Origin: an uncultured Lachnospiraceae bacterium
GTDB taxonomy: Bacteria; Bacillota; Clostridia; Lachnospirales; Lachnospiraceae
Assembly (NCBI GenBank): GCA_959022495.1
Contig: CAUEYX010000005.1
Location: 127,753 to 191,752, forward strand
DNA length: 64,000 nucleotides
Direction: 5' to 3'
This document shows positions 1 through 9,015 of this stretch, piece after piece (position 1 is the first letter of the stretch; each line of letters starts with the position of its first letter). The notes under the pieces were generated by a model that worked only from the letters and a program-made list of their open reading frames with translations, ran no database searches and was not told where the DNA came from. The translations under genes and the position numbers were made by a program.

Positions 1-648
1 TCTGAGCACGCACAGGTTAGTATGATCTTTTGTAAACGGCACTGCCGTGACCGCTTCAATGTCGGGGGCAAACTCCACATAAGTCTCATCGATCATGACG
101 AAGATATCCCTCTTCGCGCAGAAGGAGATCAGCCCCGCCAGATCGTCGCGCAGGACGGCGGAGGAGGTCGGGTTATTGGGATTACACAGAATAAGAAAAT
201 CGTATCCGCCCTCATTCAGGACCCGGCACAGATCATCGATGTCCAGCAGGAAATTCTGGTCCTGCTTCAGGTGATAAACCGCCTGTGTGCTTCCGGAAAA
301 GGACAGCTCCCGGGAGTATTCAGAGTAAGTGGGACCGAGGATAAGCGTCCGCTTTGGGGCGCGGGCGTCGATCAGCAGGGAGATCAGTTCGCTTGAGCCG
401 TTTCCCGGAAGGATAAAATCAGCGGGGATGCCGCAGTACGCGGACAAAACTTCTCTGAGGGAAGTGTATTCTCTGTCCGGATAGGAGGAGAGTACATCCA
501 GGCAGGAGGAGAGGGCTTCTTTTACGGAGGGGGACAGTCCGAGGGGGTTGACGTTGGCTCCGAAGTTAATGATCTCCTCTTTCTTCAGATGATAGTATTC
601 ACAGATTTTCTCGATGTCGCTTCCATGGAAAACGGGTTTTGCAGTCAT
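1..648 (-). CDS. PLP-dependent class I/II aminotransferase, HisC/CobD type (3' end cut by window)
   Basis: The frame reads open from an ATG at 648 to the window edge (216 residues, C-terminus missing). The N-terminus has the pattern HGSDIEKI followed by INFGANVNPLG, typical of histidinol-phosphate aminotransferases and threonine-phosphate decarboxylases. Further on come GNGSSELIS, LCNPNNPTS (cofactor-binding Asn) and MIDETYVEF (the Asp that contacts the pyridine nitrogen). The PLP lysine would lie outside the window. An AGGAACAAA ribosome site precedes the ATG. It lies 45 bp downstream of the DegV gene on the same strand, so the two are probably co-transcribed. Sequence alone does not decide between a histidine-pathway and a cobamide-pathway role; no his or cob neighbours are visible. 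Confidence 0.82.
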   Translation of the reverse strand, partial: MTAKPVFHGSDIEKICEYYHLKKEEIINFGANVNPLGLSPSVKEALSSCLDVLSSYPDREYTSLREVLSAYCGIPADFILPGNGSSELISLLIDARAPKRTLILGPTYSEYSRELSFSGSTQAVYHLKQDQNFLLDIDDLCRVLNEGGYDFLILCNPNNPTSSAVLRDDLAGLISFCAKRDIFVMIDETYVEFAPDIEAVTAVPFTKDHTNLCVLR

Positions 649-693
649 TTTTGTTCCTTTCCCGCGCGCGGAATTGGGCCCGCGTTTCGCACG

Positions 694-1560
694 CTATTTT
701 GTCTCGAATAAGATGCCAAGTGTATTGGGGCCGCAGTGGCATGAGATGGTACAGCTTGCCTTTGTCACGTGGATCTCTTTGAAGGCCAGCGTCTCTTCTA
801 CGGTTTTTTGTACCAGATCTATGTATTCCTGAGGGATGCCGGAGTGGGTGATGAACAGCAGGTCCGTGTTGATATCCGAATACCTGCCAAGCTCGTCCTT
901 TACGTATTTGAGCAGCACTTTGTCCAGCGCGCCACGGTATTTTCTGCCCACGCCCATACTTCCGTCCTGGTTGTCAACCTGGATGCAGGGCTTTAATTTG
1001 AGCATGTTAGCGCCCAGGGCGGCGATGGAAGAACAGCGGCCCCCGGCATGGAGGAATGTCAATGTGTCCAGGATGAAGCTGGCATGGCATTTGGCAGTGC
1101 GCTCCCGCAGAGCCGCAGCGATGGAGGCGGCGTCCATGCCCTGTTCGATCATCCTGCCTGCCGCCACAACCAAAAGCCCGGTCCCGGTGGAGAGATTACA
1201 GCTGTCCACGACATGGATGTGCCCCAGCTCTTTGGCGGCAAGGCAGCAGTTCTGATAGACGCTGGAGAGGGCGTGGCCCAGGTTGATGTGGATGACCTCA
1301 TATCCTGCCTCCACCCATGGACGGAAATGGCTGATATACTCCTGGGCGTTTACGGCAGCGGTCTTGGGCAGGACTTTGTGGTCATAGTATTCCTGATAGA
1401 TCTCCTCCGGCGTGATGTCCACATTGTCCATATATTCCGTTTCGTTCAGGATGATGTGCAGAGGGAAATAATTGACGTGGTAACGTTCTTTGAGTTCCTC
1501 ATCCAGGTCGCAGGTGCTGTCCGCGCTTAAGATGATCTTGTGCTTCATGTTCTCTGACAT
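694..1560 (-). CDS. DegV family fatty-acid-binding protein
   Basis: The 288-residue protein has the full DegV layout: an N-terminal ILSADSTCDLDEEL strand-loop (the SxxDL-type fatty-acid carboxylate site), INLGHALSSVYQN with the conserved Ser pair, VVDSCNLSTGTGLLV, and the C-terminal FITHSG and GPNTLGI blocks. DegV/FakB proteins bind a single fatty acid and present it to the FakA kinase for phosphorylation and incorporation into phospholipid; which acid is bound cannot be read from sequence. A strong AGGAGG site lies 7 bp upstream of the ATG. A TATACT element at 1598-1603 on the minus strand is a possible -10 box without a good -35. The partial aminotransferase follows downstream. Confidence 0.93.
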   Translation of the reverse strand: MSENMKHKIILSADSTCDLDEELKERYHVNYFPLHIILNETEYMDNVDITPEEIYQEYYDHKVLPKTAAVNAQEYISHFRPWVEAGYEVIHINLGHALSSVYQNCCLAAKELGHIHVVDSCNLSTGTGLLVVAAGRMIEQGMDAASIAAALRERTAKCHASFILDTLTFLHAGGRCSSIAALGANMLKLKPCIQVDNQDGSMGVGRKYRGALDKVLLKYVKDELGRYSDINTDLLFITHSGIPQEYIDLVQKTVEETLAFKEIHVTKASCTISCHCGPNTLGILFETK

Positions 1561-1772
1561 GGCTTTACCTCCTGATAAATGCGTTTCTTTAAGAGACAGT
1601 ATAGCACGTTTTCAGGCATTGGGAAGGGGCGAAATTAAGCTTGTATTTCGTATCCGTCGGTGATAAAATTTCTAGAGTGCCGCCGGACAGATGAGGCGGG
1701 GCACATTCTGGTCAGCGGAACAGCCAAGGATCAGCAGATGAGGCGGGGACGCTTTTGGGAGAAGGAGAAAGG

Positions 1773-2153
1773 ATGGATTTTTATAAACGCGCGCGGATTG
1801 TGTGTCTTGCCATTCCATATGGAAGGGTGGCTTCTTACGGGCAGATCGCCCTTCTGTGCGGGAAGCCGAAGAATGCGCGGCAGGTTGGGTACGCGCTGAA
1901 CAGAGGGCGGCTGGGTGAGGGAATCCCGGCCCACCGGGTGGTAAATGCCAGAGGGGTCTTAAGCGGGGCGGCCGCATTTGAGACCGGGGACGGCAGAGAA
2001 CGGAACAGGCAGAAGCGCCTGCTGGAGCGGGAAGAAGTTCCCGTGGAGTGGACGGAAGACGGCTGGCGCGTGGACCTGGGCAGGTATGGCTGGAAGAATA
2101 CGATGGATCAGGCCCTGCGGTTCCGGGAGATCTTTGAAGAGCAGAATATCTGA
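1773..2153 (+). CDS. alkyltransferase-like protein (MGMT family, active-site Cys replaced by Ala)
   Basis: The 126-residue protein is the DNA-binding half of the O6-alkylguanine-DNA alkyltransferase family: AIPYGRVASYGQIA (recognition helix), ARQVGYAL and the active-site segment PAHRVVNARG. Active methyltransferases have PCHRV, where Cys accepts the alkyl group; here the residue is Ala, as in alkyltransferase-like (ATL) proteins. Those bind O6-alkylguanine without repairing it and hand the lesion to nucleotide excision repair. I start at the ATG at 1773, which follows AAGGAG by 5 bp; an in-frame TTG at 1755 would add six residues but has no ribosome site. It may be co-transcribed with the aldo-keto reductase 77 bp downstream. 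Confidence 0.88.
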   Translation: MDFYKRARIVCLAIPYGRVASYGQIALLCGKPKNARQVGYALNRGRLGEGIPAHRVVNARGVLSGAAAFETGDGRERNRQKRLLEREEVPVEWTEDGWRVDLGRYGWKNTMDQALRFREIFEEQNI

Positions 2154-2230
2154 GGAAAGCGGGAAGCAGGACAGGCGTTGAAGCAGGCAGCGGCCTGCCG
2201 GACTGTGAATAGAAAAGGAGAAGGAATTTT

Positions 2231-3217
2231 ATGTATAGAGCGGATGAGAAACGCTATGAGAAAATGGGATATAACCGATGCGGGAAGAGCGGATTGAAGC
2301 TTCCGGCCGTGTCGCTGGGGCTGTGGCATAATTTCGGAGACACCGGAGTGTATGAGAATATGCGGCAAATCTGTTTTACGGCATTTGACAATGGAATCAC
2401 ACATTTTGACCTTGCCAATAATTACGGGCCAGAGCCCGGGAGCGCGGAGAAGAATTTCGGCAGGATACTCAAGGAGGACCTGGGACAGTACCGGGACGAG
2501 CTGATCATCAGCACCAAGGCGGGCTATGAGATGTGGCCAGGGCCTTACGGGGACTGGGGGAGCAGGAAGTACCTCCTGGCCAGCCTGGACCAGAGCCTGA
2601 AGCGCATGGGGCTGGAATATGTGGATATTTTCTATTCCCACAGGATGGACCCGGATACACCGCTGGAAGAGACCATGGGCGCGCTTGCCCAGGCAGTGGC
2701 GTCAGGGAAAGCGCTGTACGCGGGGCTTTCAAACTATGACGGGGAGACCATGAAAAAAGCGGCCGGGATTCTGGAGGAACTGCGCTGTCCGTTCATTATC
2801 AATCAGAACCGCTACTCGATCTTTGACCGCGCCATCGAGAGAAACGGATTGAAAGAGGCGGCGGAAGCAGCCGGAAAAGGGATTATTGCCTTCAGCCCGC
2901 TGGCCCAGGGACTGCTCACCAACCGGTATCTGAACGGCATCCCGGAGGACAGCAGGATACGTACGGACGGGAGATTTCTGAAGACAGAGGCGCTGACAGA
3001 AGAGCGGCTCCAGCAGATCCGCAATCTGAACGGCATTGCCGCCGGCAGGGGACAGACGCTGGCGCAGATGGCGCTGAGCTGGGTGTTGAGAAGCGGAGCG
3101 GCCAGCGTGCTTGTCGGCGTTTCCAGGCCGGAGCAGGTATTGGACAATATCAAAGCCATCCAGAATACACAGTTTACAGAAGAAGAGCTGAAGAAGATCG
3201 ATAAAGTGATCCTGTAA
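2231..3217 (+). CDS. gpr: aldo/keto reductase, YghZ / L-glyceraldehyde-3-phosphate reductase type
   Basis: The 328-residue protein resembles E. coli YghZ (Gpr, AKR14) closely: GKSGLKLPAVSLGLWHNFG, THFDLANNYGPEPGSAE (catalytic Asp and Tyr), LIISTKAGYEMWPGPYGD (catalytic Lys), the catalytic-His segment FYSHRMD, and IIAFSPLAQGLLTNRYL plus the SVLVGVSRPEQVLDN NADPH-pocket end. Family members reduce toxic aldehydes such as L-glyceraldehyde 3-phosphate and methylglyoxal with NADPH. The true substrate is inferred from similarity. An AAAAGGAGAAGG site precedes the ATG. It sits between the ATL gene and the MATE exporter on the same strand. Confidence 0.9.
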   Translation: MYRADEKRYEKMGYNRCGKSGLKLPAVSLGLWHNFGDTGVYENMRQICFTAFDNGITHFDLANNYGPEPGSAEKNFGRILKEDLGQYRDELIISTKAGYEMWPGPYGDWGSRKYLLASLDQSLKRMGLEYVDIFYSHRMDPDTPLEETMGALAQAVASGKALYAGLSNYDGETMKKAAGILEELRCPFIINQNRYSIFDRAIERNGLKEAAEAAGKGIIAFSPLAQGLLTNRYLNGIPEDSRIRTDGRFLKTEALTEERLQQIRNLNGIAAGRGQTLAQMALSWVLRSGAASVLVGVSRPEQVLDNIKAIQNTQFTEEELKKIDKVIL

Positions 3218-3276
3218 GCCTGAAACAGCAGGATGTTAAGGTTATCCCGTGGCTGGGACAGTGTGGGGAGGGCGGC

Positions 3277-4692
3277 GTGGAGACAGAAAGGCAGAGGTAC
3301 GATAAAAGAAAAGAGAAAAAGGGACAGCGGGACCTGACACAGGGGAGCGTGACTTCGACCATGCTCCTTTTTGCTGTACCCATGATTCTGGGCAATGTGC
3401 TCCAGCAGTGCTATAATCTGGCGGACACATGGATCGTGGGAAAATTCGTGGGTTCCGGGGCCCTGGCGGCGGTGGGGAGCGCGTATACGCTTATGACGTT
3501 CCTTACATCCATTATCACAGGCATGTGCATGGGCGGCGGCGCGCTGTTCTCCATCTGTTATGGGCGGCGGGACCTGGGGAAGCTTAAGGAATATATGGTG
3601 TCGTCCTTTGTGCTGATCTTTGGGATCACGGCGCTTCTGACGGCGGGGGCCTTTCTGTTCCTCCATCCGATCCTTAAAGTAATGCAGATACCGGCGGATG
3701 TGTACGATATGATGTTCGATTATATGTGGATCATCCTCTTTGGCCTTCCGTTTATCTTCCTCTATAATTACTTCGCGTTCCTTCTGCGCTCTGTGGGGAA
3801 CTCTGTGACACCCCTTTTCTTCCTGGGGATCAGTACGGCGGCCAATATCGGGCTGGACTATATGTTTGTGGCGGTCTTTGGCTGGGGTGTGGAAGGAGCG
3901 GCGGCAGCCACTGTCCTGGCACAGGTCCTCTCAGGCATTGGGATCGCGGTGTATACGTTCGCCCGGGAGGCAGCCCTGCGTCCGCGCAGGGACGAGCTGC
4001 GGGTGAACGGAAAGATTCTGGGAGAGATCTTATCTTACTCCGCGGCCACAGGGGCACAGCAGTCGGTGATGAATTTCGGCATTTTGATGGTGCAGGGGCT
4101 GGTGAACAGTTTTGGAACCGCGGTTATGGCCGCATTCGCCGCTGGAGTGAAGATCGACACCCTGGCATATATGCCTGCCCAGGAGTTTGGCAATGCGTAT
4201 TCGATCTTTATCTCGCAGAATTACGGGGCCGGGAAGAAGGAACGCATAAGCAGGGGGTCCAGGAGCGCGGCGGCTGTGGTGCTTATTTTCTGTCTTGCGG
4301 CTTCAGCGGCTGTGTTCTTTTTAGCGCGTCAGCTGATGGGGATTTTCATTTCTCCGGAAGAGGTGGAGATCATCCGTATCGGAGCCGGGTATCTGCGCGT
4401 CGAGGGGGCCTGCTACTGTGGGATTGGGATTCTCTTCCTGCTGTACGGCTACTTTCGGGCTGTGGAGCGTCCCAGGATCTCCCTGCTTCTGACGGTCATT
4501 TCCCTTGGGACGAGAGTGGCGCTGGCTTACGCGTGCGCTCCTGTTTTCGGCGTGGGCGCTGTCTGGTGGGCCATCCCGGCTGGATGGGCGCTGGCGGACG
4601 CGGCAGGGGCCGTCCTGATCCGCGCGGCGAAAGCAGGACCAGGAACAGGCGCGGGAACTGCGGATTGTAAATCCGGGACAAAAATACTATAA
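3277..4692 (+). CDS. MATE family multidrug/metabolite exporter
   Basis: The 471-residue protein has about twelve hydrophobic segments in the two-times-six arrangement of MATE transporters. It opens with TSTMLLFAVPMILGNVLQQCYNLADTW-like sequence, the NorM/DinF signature helix, and ends with a short basic tail. MATE proteins export cationic drugs or metabolites with Na+ or H+ antiport. The start is GTG at 3277, preceded by GGGAGGGCGGC; the next Met is far inside the first helix, so the GTG is preferred. It begins 60 bp after the aldo/keto reductase. Substrate cannot be inferred. Confidence 0.88.
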   Translation: METERQRYDKRKEKKGQRDLTQGSVTSTMLLFAVPMILGNVLQQCYNLADTWIVGKFVGSGALAAVGSAYTLMTFLTSIITGMCMGGGALFSICYGRRDLGKLKEYMVSSFVLIFGITALLTAGAFLFLHPILKVMQIPADVYDMMFDYMWIILFGLPFIFLYNYFAFLLRSVGNSVTPLFFLGISTAANIGLDYMFVAVFGWGVEGAAAATVLAQVLSGIGIAVYTFAREAALRPRRDELRVNGKILGEILSYSAATGAQQSVMNFGILMVQGLVNSFGTAVMAAFAAGVKIDTLAYMPAQEFGNAYSIFISQNYGAGKKERISRGSRSAAAVVLIFCLAASAAVFFLARQLMGIFISPEEVEIIRIGAGYLRVEGACYCGIGILFLLYGYFRAVERPRISLLLTVISLGTRVALAYACAPVFGVGAVWWAIPAGWALADAAGAVLIRAAKAGPGTGAGTADCKSGTKIL

Positions 4693-4730
4693 TCAGAGGT
4701 ACATACAAAAGAAAAAGGAGAGAAGGCGGA

Positions 4731-7700
4731 ATGATGTATATAGCGGATCTGCATATCCATTCCCGGTATTCCAGAGCGACCAGCAGGGACCTGACTCCGG
4801 AGCACCTGGATCTCTGGGCGAGAAAGAAAGGCATCCATATCGTGGGGACGGGGGACTTTACCCACCCGGCGTGGCGGGAAGAGCTCTCGGAGAAGCTGAT
4901 GCCGGCGGAGGAAGGGATGTATGTGCTGAAGGAGGAATACAGGATCAAGGATGAAAGCGCGCGGGGAGGGATGATTCCCCGTTTTGTCATAACCGGGGAG
5001 ATCAGTTCCATTTATAAGAAGAATGGGAAAGTGCGCAAAGTCCACAGTGTGATCATTCTTCCCGGACTTAAGGAGGCGGAGCGGATCTCGAACAAACTGG
5101 AACAGATCGGGAATATCCACTCTGACGGAAGACCCATCCTGGGGCTGGACTGCCATGATCTTCTGGAGATTACGCTGGAGCTCTGCCCGTCGGCAGTGTA
5201 TGTGCCGGCGCATATCTGGACGCCCCATTTCTCCATGTTCGGTGCCTTCTCCGGCTTTGATACGGTGGAGGAATGTTATGAGGACCTGGCTCCGTACATC
5301 CATGCCGTGGAGACCGGACTGTCCTCTGACCCGCCCATGAACTGGCGTGTGTCCGCGCTGGACCGTTTTCAGCTGATCTCCAATTCGGACGCCCATTCCC
5401 CGGCGAAGCTGGGGCGGGAGGCCAATCTGCTGGATATTCCGCTTTCCTATGAAGGGCTTTCCCGGGCCATACAGACAGGCAGAGGGCTTTACGGGACCAT
5501 CGAGTTCTTCCCGGAAGAAGGGAAGTACCACATGGACGGGCACAGGAAATGCAATCTCTGCCTGACGCCTTCTGACACCATGAAATACAATGGCGTATGC
5601 CCGGTGTGCGGGCGCAAAATTACCATCGGCGTTTCCCACCGGGTGGAGGAGCTTGCGGACCGGCCGGAGGGATTTGTAAGAGAAGGAGCCAAAGCATTTG
5701 AAAGCCTTGTCCCCCTGCCGGAAGTGATTGCCGCTTCCATGGGATGCTCCGCCGCCAGCAAAAAGGCAGGCAGGGAGTATCAGCGCATGCTCGGGGAACT
5801 GGGCGCGGAGTTTGAGATTCTGCGGACCATTCCGGCTGAGGATATCCGCAGGACTGCGGGAACGCGGATCGCGGAGGGAATTAAGAGGCTGCGGGAGGGC
5901 AGGGTGGAGCGCGTCCCCGGATTTGACGGGGAGTACGGCGTGATCCGTCTGTTCAGCAGTGAAGAGCTGGAAAATACAGAAGGACAGATGAGCTTCTTTG
6001 ACATGATCGGCGTGTCCCAGGACTGTGTGGAACGGGAGGGATCTGACAGAAGCGGGAATGGAAGTTCAGATGAGAGCGCGGATAAAAGGACTGAGCAAAG
6101 GATAGGACAGAGTACAGACCGGGACGGGGCAGATGAGACTCCCGGGGAGATTCCGGGAGAAGCCATGCCGGGAGGGGAGAAAAGCGGCGCCCTGGCGGCG
6201 CTCAATCCCGAACAGCGGCAGGCGGTTACGTCGGGGGCTGCCTGTGTGGCGGTCAAAGCGGGACCGGGCACCGGCAAGACAAAGACGCTGGTGTCACGGC
6301 TGACCTATCTTCTTGAGAACCGCCGGGTAAAGCCTTCTGAGATTACGGCGGTCACATTCACCAATCAGGCGGCGGCTGAGATGCGAGAGAGGATATCCAG
6401 GGAAACCGGGAAAAAGTCTGCGGGAAGGCGGATGACCATCGGCACGTTCCACGCGGTCTGCCTGGACTTCTTAAAGAGCCAGGGACAGAACTTCCTTCTG
6501 GCAGGGGAAGCCGAACTGGGAGAACTGGCAGAACAGGCCCTGGAAGCGTGCGGGATACCTATGCGGGGAAAGGAGTTCCTGGAACAGGTTTCCCGGCTCA
6601 AATCAGGGATGTCAGACGGAAAGGCCGGCGGGGAGAAAGCGCCCGTATGGTTTCAGGCCTATGAGCGGTACGAAGAGCTGAAAGCAGAGAAGAATCTGTA
6701 TGATTTCGACGATCTGCTGCTGCGCGCGGCGGAACTGATCGAGGAAGGCGGCGTCCAGCCCGGATGGGAGAAGCGGTTCCGCTATCTTCTGGTGGATGAA
6801 TTCCAGGATATCAACCCGGCTCAGTACCGGCTGATCCGGCTGTGGCACGCCGCGGGGCAGGAACTCTTTGTCATCGGAGACCCGGATCAGTCCATTTACG
6901 GGTTCCGCGGCGCGGACCCGCGGTGTTTTGACAAGCTGGGTGAAGCTTATCCCGATCTGGAAGTCATTGAACTGAAGGAGAACTACCGCTCGTCGCCGCA
7001 GATCCTCTCTGCCGCTCAGAACATGCTGGGAAGAGGCGCTCTCCACGCGTGCTGCCCGGACAACGTGCCGGTGCGGGTTGTGGAGGCCGGAAGCCCTCTG
7101 AGTGAAGGGATCTTTATCGCCAAAGAGATTGGGCGCATGGCAGGCGGAGTGGGCATGCTGGAAGCCCACAGGGAAGCGTGGGAGAACGGAGAGCGTAAGA
7201 TCCGTGGGTTCGGGGATATCGCGGTCCTGTACCGGACCAACCACCAGGCGCATATATTGGAAACGTGCCTGAAAAAAGAGGGGATTCCCTATATTGTGGC
7301 AGGAAGGGAAGATTTTCTCAAGGCGGACACCGTGCAGGGAAGCATCTGTTTCTTCCGGTATCTGAGGGAGAAAGAGAATCTGCCGGCAGCCCAGGAGAGC
7401 GCGAAGCGGATCTGGAACCTGCCGTGGAATGAAGTGACAGAGGAAGTGTTAAGGAACACGGCGGAAAAATTGAGGGCGGATTACCAGAAGAAAAAGCCCC
7501 AGAAATTCTTGGAAGAGTGGATGGAGGAGATGAATCTGGCAGAAGATCAGGCGATGCAGAATCTGGCGCGGATGACCGTCTTCTACAAGAGCATGGATGC
7601 ATTTTTGAGTGCCCTGGAGCTGGGCGTGGAGAGCGACCTGAAGCGCTGCGGGAATAAGAAATATTTGTCCGAAGCAGTCACGCTGATGACACTCCACGGC

Positions 7701-8009
7701 TCCAAAGGACTGGAATTCCCCGCGGTCTTTATCTGCGGGGCGCAGAAAGGCATGATCCCTCTGGAGAGCGGGCGGCATCCCACGGATAAAGAAGAGGAAC
7801 GCCGGTTATTCTATGTGGGGATGACCCGGGCAAAAGAGGAATTGGTGATGACAGGGACAGGAGAGATCTCCGAATTTCTGAGGGCGGATGAATGGAATGG
7901 AATGCCGGGGGAAGCCGGCGCGAAAAAGGAGCCGTACATGACCTGGGAAAGGGCATCGGAGAAGAAGAAGGAAGATTCCTTCCACCAGATGAGCCTCTTT
8001 GAACGATAA
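4731..8009 (+). CDS. EndoQ-like PHP endonuclease fused to UvrD/Rep-type helicase
   Basis: This 1092-residue protein joins two enzymes. Residues 1 to about 425 are a PHP-domain module of the EndoQ/TIGR00375 type: DLHIHSRYS, GTGDFTHPAW, ITGEISSIY, SNSDAHSPAKLGREA and a Cys4 zinc motif (CNLC and CPVC near residues 275-296). EndoQ enzymes nick DNA 5' of deaminated bases. After a charged, low-complexity linker, residues about 485-1092 are a superfamily 1A 3'-5' helicase: AGPGTGKT (motif I), DEFQDINPAQ (II), GDPDQSIYGFRGA (III), LHGSKGLEFPAVF (V) and EERRLFYVGMTRA (VI). QMSFF at 419-423 ends the nuclease module and QMSLF at 1086-1090 ends the protein; both fit the QL(S/D)LF sliding-clamp-binding pattern. 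The ATG pair at 4731/4734 follows AAGGAG. Confidence 0.9.
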   Translation: MMYIADLHIHSRYSRATSRDLTPEHLDLWARKKGIHIVGTGDFTHPAWREELSEKLMPAEEGMYVLKEEYRIKDESARGGMIPRFVITGEISSIYKKNGKVRKVHSVIILPGLKEAERISNKLEQIGNIHSDGRPILGLDCHDLLEITLELCPSAVYVPAHIWTPHFSMFGAFSGFDTVEECYEDLAPYIHAVETGLSSDPPMNWRVSALDRFQLISNSDAHSPAKLGREANLLDIPLSYEGLSRAIQTGRGLYGTIEFFPEEGKYHMDGHRKCNLCLTPSDTMKYNGVCPVCGRKITIGVSHRVEELADRPEGFVREGAKAFESLVPLPEVIAASMGCSAASKKAGREYQRMLGELGAEFEILRTIPAEDIRRTAGTRIAEGIKRLREGRVERVPGFDGEYGVIRLFSSEELENTEGQMSFFDMIGVSQDCVEREGSDRSGNGSSDESADKRTEQRIGQSTDRDGADETPGEIPGEAMPGGEKSGALAALNPEQRQAVTSGAACVAVKAGPGTGKTKTLVSRLTYLLENRRVKPSEITAVTFTNQAAAEMRERISRETGKKSAGRRMTIGTFHAVCLDFLKSQGQNFLLAGEAELGELAEQALEACGIPMRGKEFLEQVSRLKSGMSDGKAGGEKAPVWFQAYERYEELKAEKNLYDFDDLLLRAAELIEEGGVQPGWEKRFRYLLVDEFQDINPAQYRLIRLWHAAGQELFVIGDPDQSIYGFRGADPRCFDKLGEAYPDLEVIELKENYRSSPQILSAAQNMLGRGALHACCPDNVPVRVVEAGSPLSEGIFIAKEIGRMAGGVGMLEAHREAWENGERKIRGFGDIAVLYRTNHQAHILETCLKKEGIPYIVAGREDFLKADTVQGSICFFRYLREKENLPAAQESAKRIWNLPWNEVTEEVLRNTAEKLRADYQKKKPQKFLEEWMEEMNLAEDQAMQNLARMTVFYKSMDAFLSALELGVESDLKRCGNKKYLSEAVTLMTLHGSKGLEFPAVFICGAQKGMIPLESGRHPTDKEEERRLFYVGMTRAKEELVMTGTGEISEFLRADEWNGMPGEAGAKKEPYMTWERASEKKKEDSFHQMSLFER

Positions 8010-8011
8010 CA

Positions 8012-8040
8012 TTGACAATCTGCCCGCGATACTTTAGATT
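8012..8040 (+). promoter_or_regulatory. sigma-A type promoter upstream of cvfB
   Basis: TTGACA at 8012-8017 and TAGATT at 8035-8040 are separated by exactly 17 bp, right after the stop of the EndoQ-UvrD gene and about 45 bp before the cvfB start. This suggests cvfB begins its own transcript. Confidence 0.7.
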
Positions 8041-8084
8041 AGAGTGAGACGTCAGATGATGGTACAACGAGACAGGAGATGGAT

Positions 8085-8915
8085 ATGAGATTAGGAGAAA
8101 AGCAGGTGCTGACCGTGGTCAAGATCGTGGACTTCGGCGTATACCTTGGAAACGATGAGGAGCGGGTGCTGCTTCCGAAAAAGCAGGTGCCGGAGGGGAT
8201 CGAAGCGGGAGACCCGGTGGAAGTGTTTCTTTACAAAGACTCTTCCGACCGCATGATCGCCACGACGAAAGAACCCAAGATCACGATCGGGCAACTGGCG
8301 GTGCTTGAAGTGGCGGATGTGGGACGTGTGGGGGCCTTTCTGGACTGGGGGCTGGAGAAGGATCTTCTGCTTCCATTTAAAGAGCAGACCGTGAAAGTGG
8401 AAAAGGGGGACCGCTGTCTTGTGAGCCTGTATGTGGACAAAAGCGGGCGCCTGTGCGCCACAATGAAAGTGCATCAGCTGTTGCGCGCGGACTCCCCTTA
8501 TAAAAAGGATGACATGGTCAGCGGGACGGTCTATGGAATCAGCAGGGAGTTCGGCGTGTTTGTGGCAGTGGATAATCAGTACAGCGCGCTGATTCCCCGC
8601 AGGGAAGTCTATGGCAGGATGGATATGGGGCAGCAGATCGAGGCACGCGTTGCGGACGTGAAGCCGGACGGCAAGCTGGATTTAAGCGTCAGGGGCAGGA
8701 TTCCGGAGCAGATGGGCGCGGACGCACAGCGGATTATGGAGCGGATCGAGGAGAACGGCGGATGCCTTCCGTTTACGGATAAGGCGGACCCAGAGCGTAT
8801 CCGGGCAGAGTTCGATATGAGTAAGGCGGCGTTCAAACGCGCGGTGGGAAGACTGTTAAAACAGGGCAGGATTATGATTGATGAAAATCAGGGAAAAATC
8901 TTGCAATCCCGTTGA
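8085..8915 (+). CDS. cvfB: CvfB family S1 RNA-binding protein
   Basis: The 276-residue protein matches the CvfB/YitL family: successive S1-like OB folds at the N-terminus and middle (VVKIVDFGVYLG, VGRVGAFLDWGLEKDLLLPF, GTVYGISREFGVFVAVDNQY) and a C-terminal winged-helix segment (FDMSKAAFKRAVGRLLKQGRI). CvfB proteins bind RNA and affect virulence-factor and surface-protein expression in staphylococci; the role here is unknown. An ATG at 8079 abuts the AGGAG at 8074-8078, so I start at the second ATG, 8085, which has a 6-bp spacing. Confidence 0.9.
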   Translation: MRLGEKQVLTVVKIVDFGVYLGNDEERVLLPKKQVPEGIEAGDPVEVFLYKDSSDRMIATTKEPKITIGQLAVLEVADVGRVGAFLDWGLEKDLLLPFKEQTVKVEKGDRCLVSLYVDKSGRLCATMKVHQLLRADSPYKKDDMVSGTVYGISREFGVFVAVDNQYSALIPRREVYGRMDMGQQIEARVADVKPDGKLDLSVRGRIPEQMGADAQRIMERIEENGGCLPFTDKADPERIRAEFDMSKAAFKRAVGRLLKQGRIMIDENQGKILQSR

Positions 8916-8928
8916 AAATGGTTATAAT
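8901..8928 (+). promoter_or_regulatory. promoter overlapping the end of cvfB
   Basis: TTGCAA (8901-8906) and a perfect TATAAT (8923-8928) are separated by 16 bp. They overlap the last codons of cvfB and lie about 85 bp before the 79-residue small gene, so they probably drive that gene, and partly dnaE. Confidence 0.65.
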
Positions 8929-9015
8929 AGGCAGTAGGAGCGCGCAGGGAAAACGCCGGCGCCCCGATGAAACTTAACGTGAAGCAGACGGAGAGTATGG
9001 AAAGGAGAACATACA

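Noticed and set aside
4527..5639. 370-codon minus-strand frame across MATE and EndoQ genes
   Set aside because: It spans the boundary of two real genes and has no recognisable motifs or start signals.
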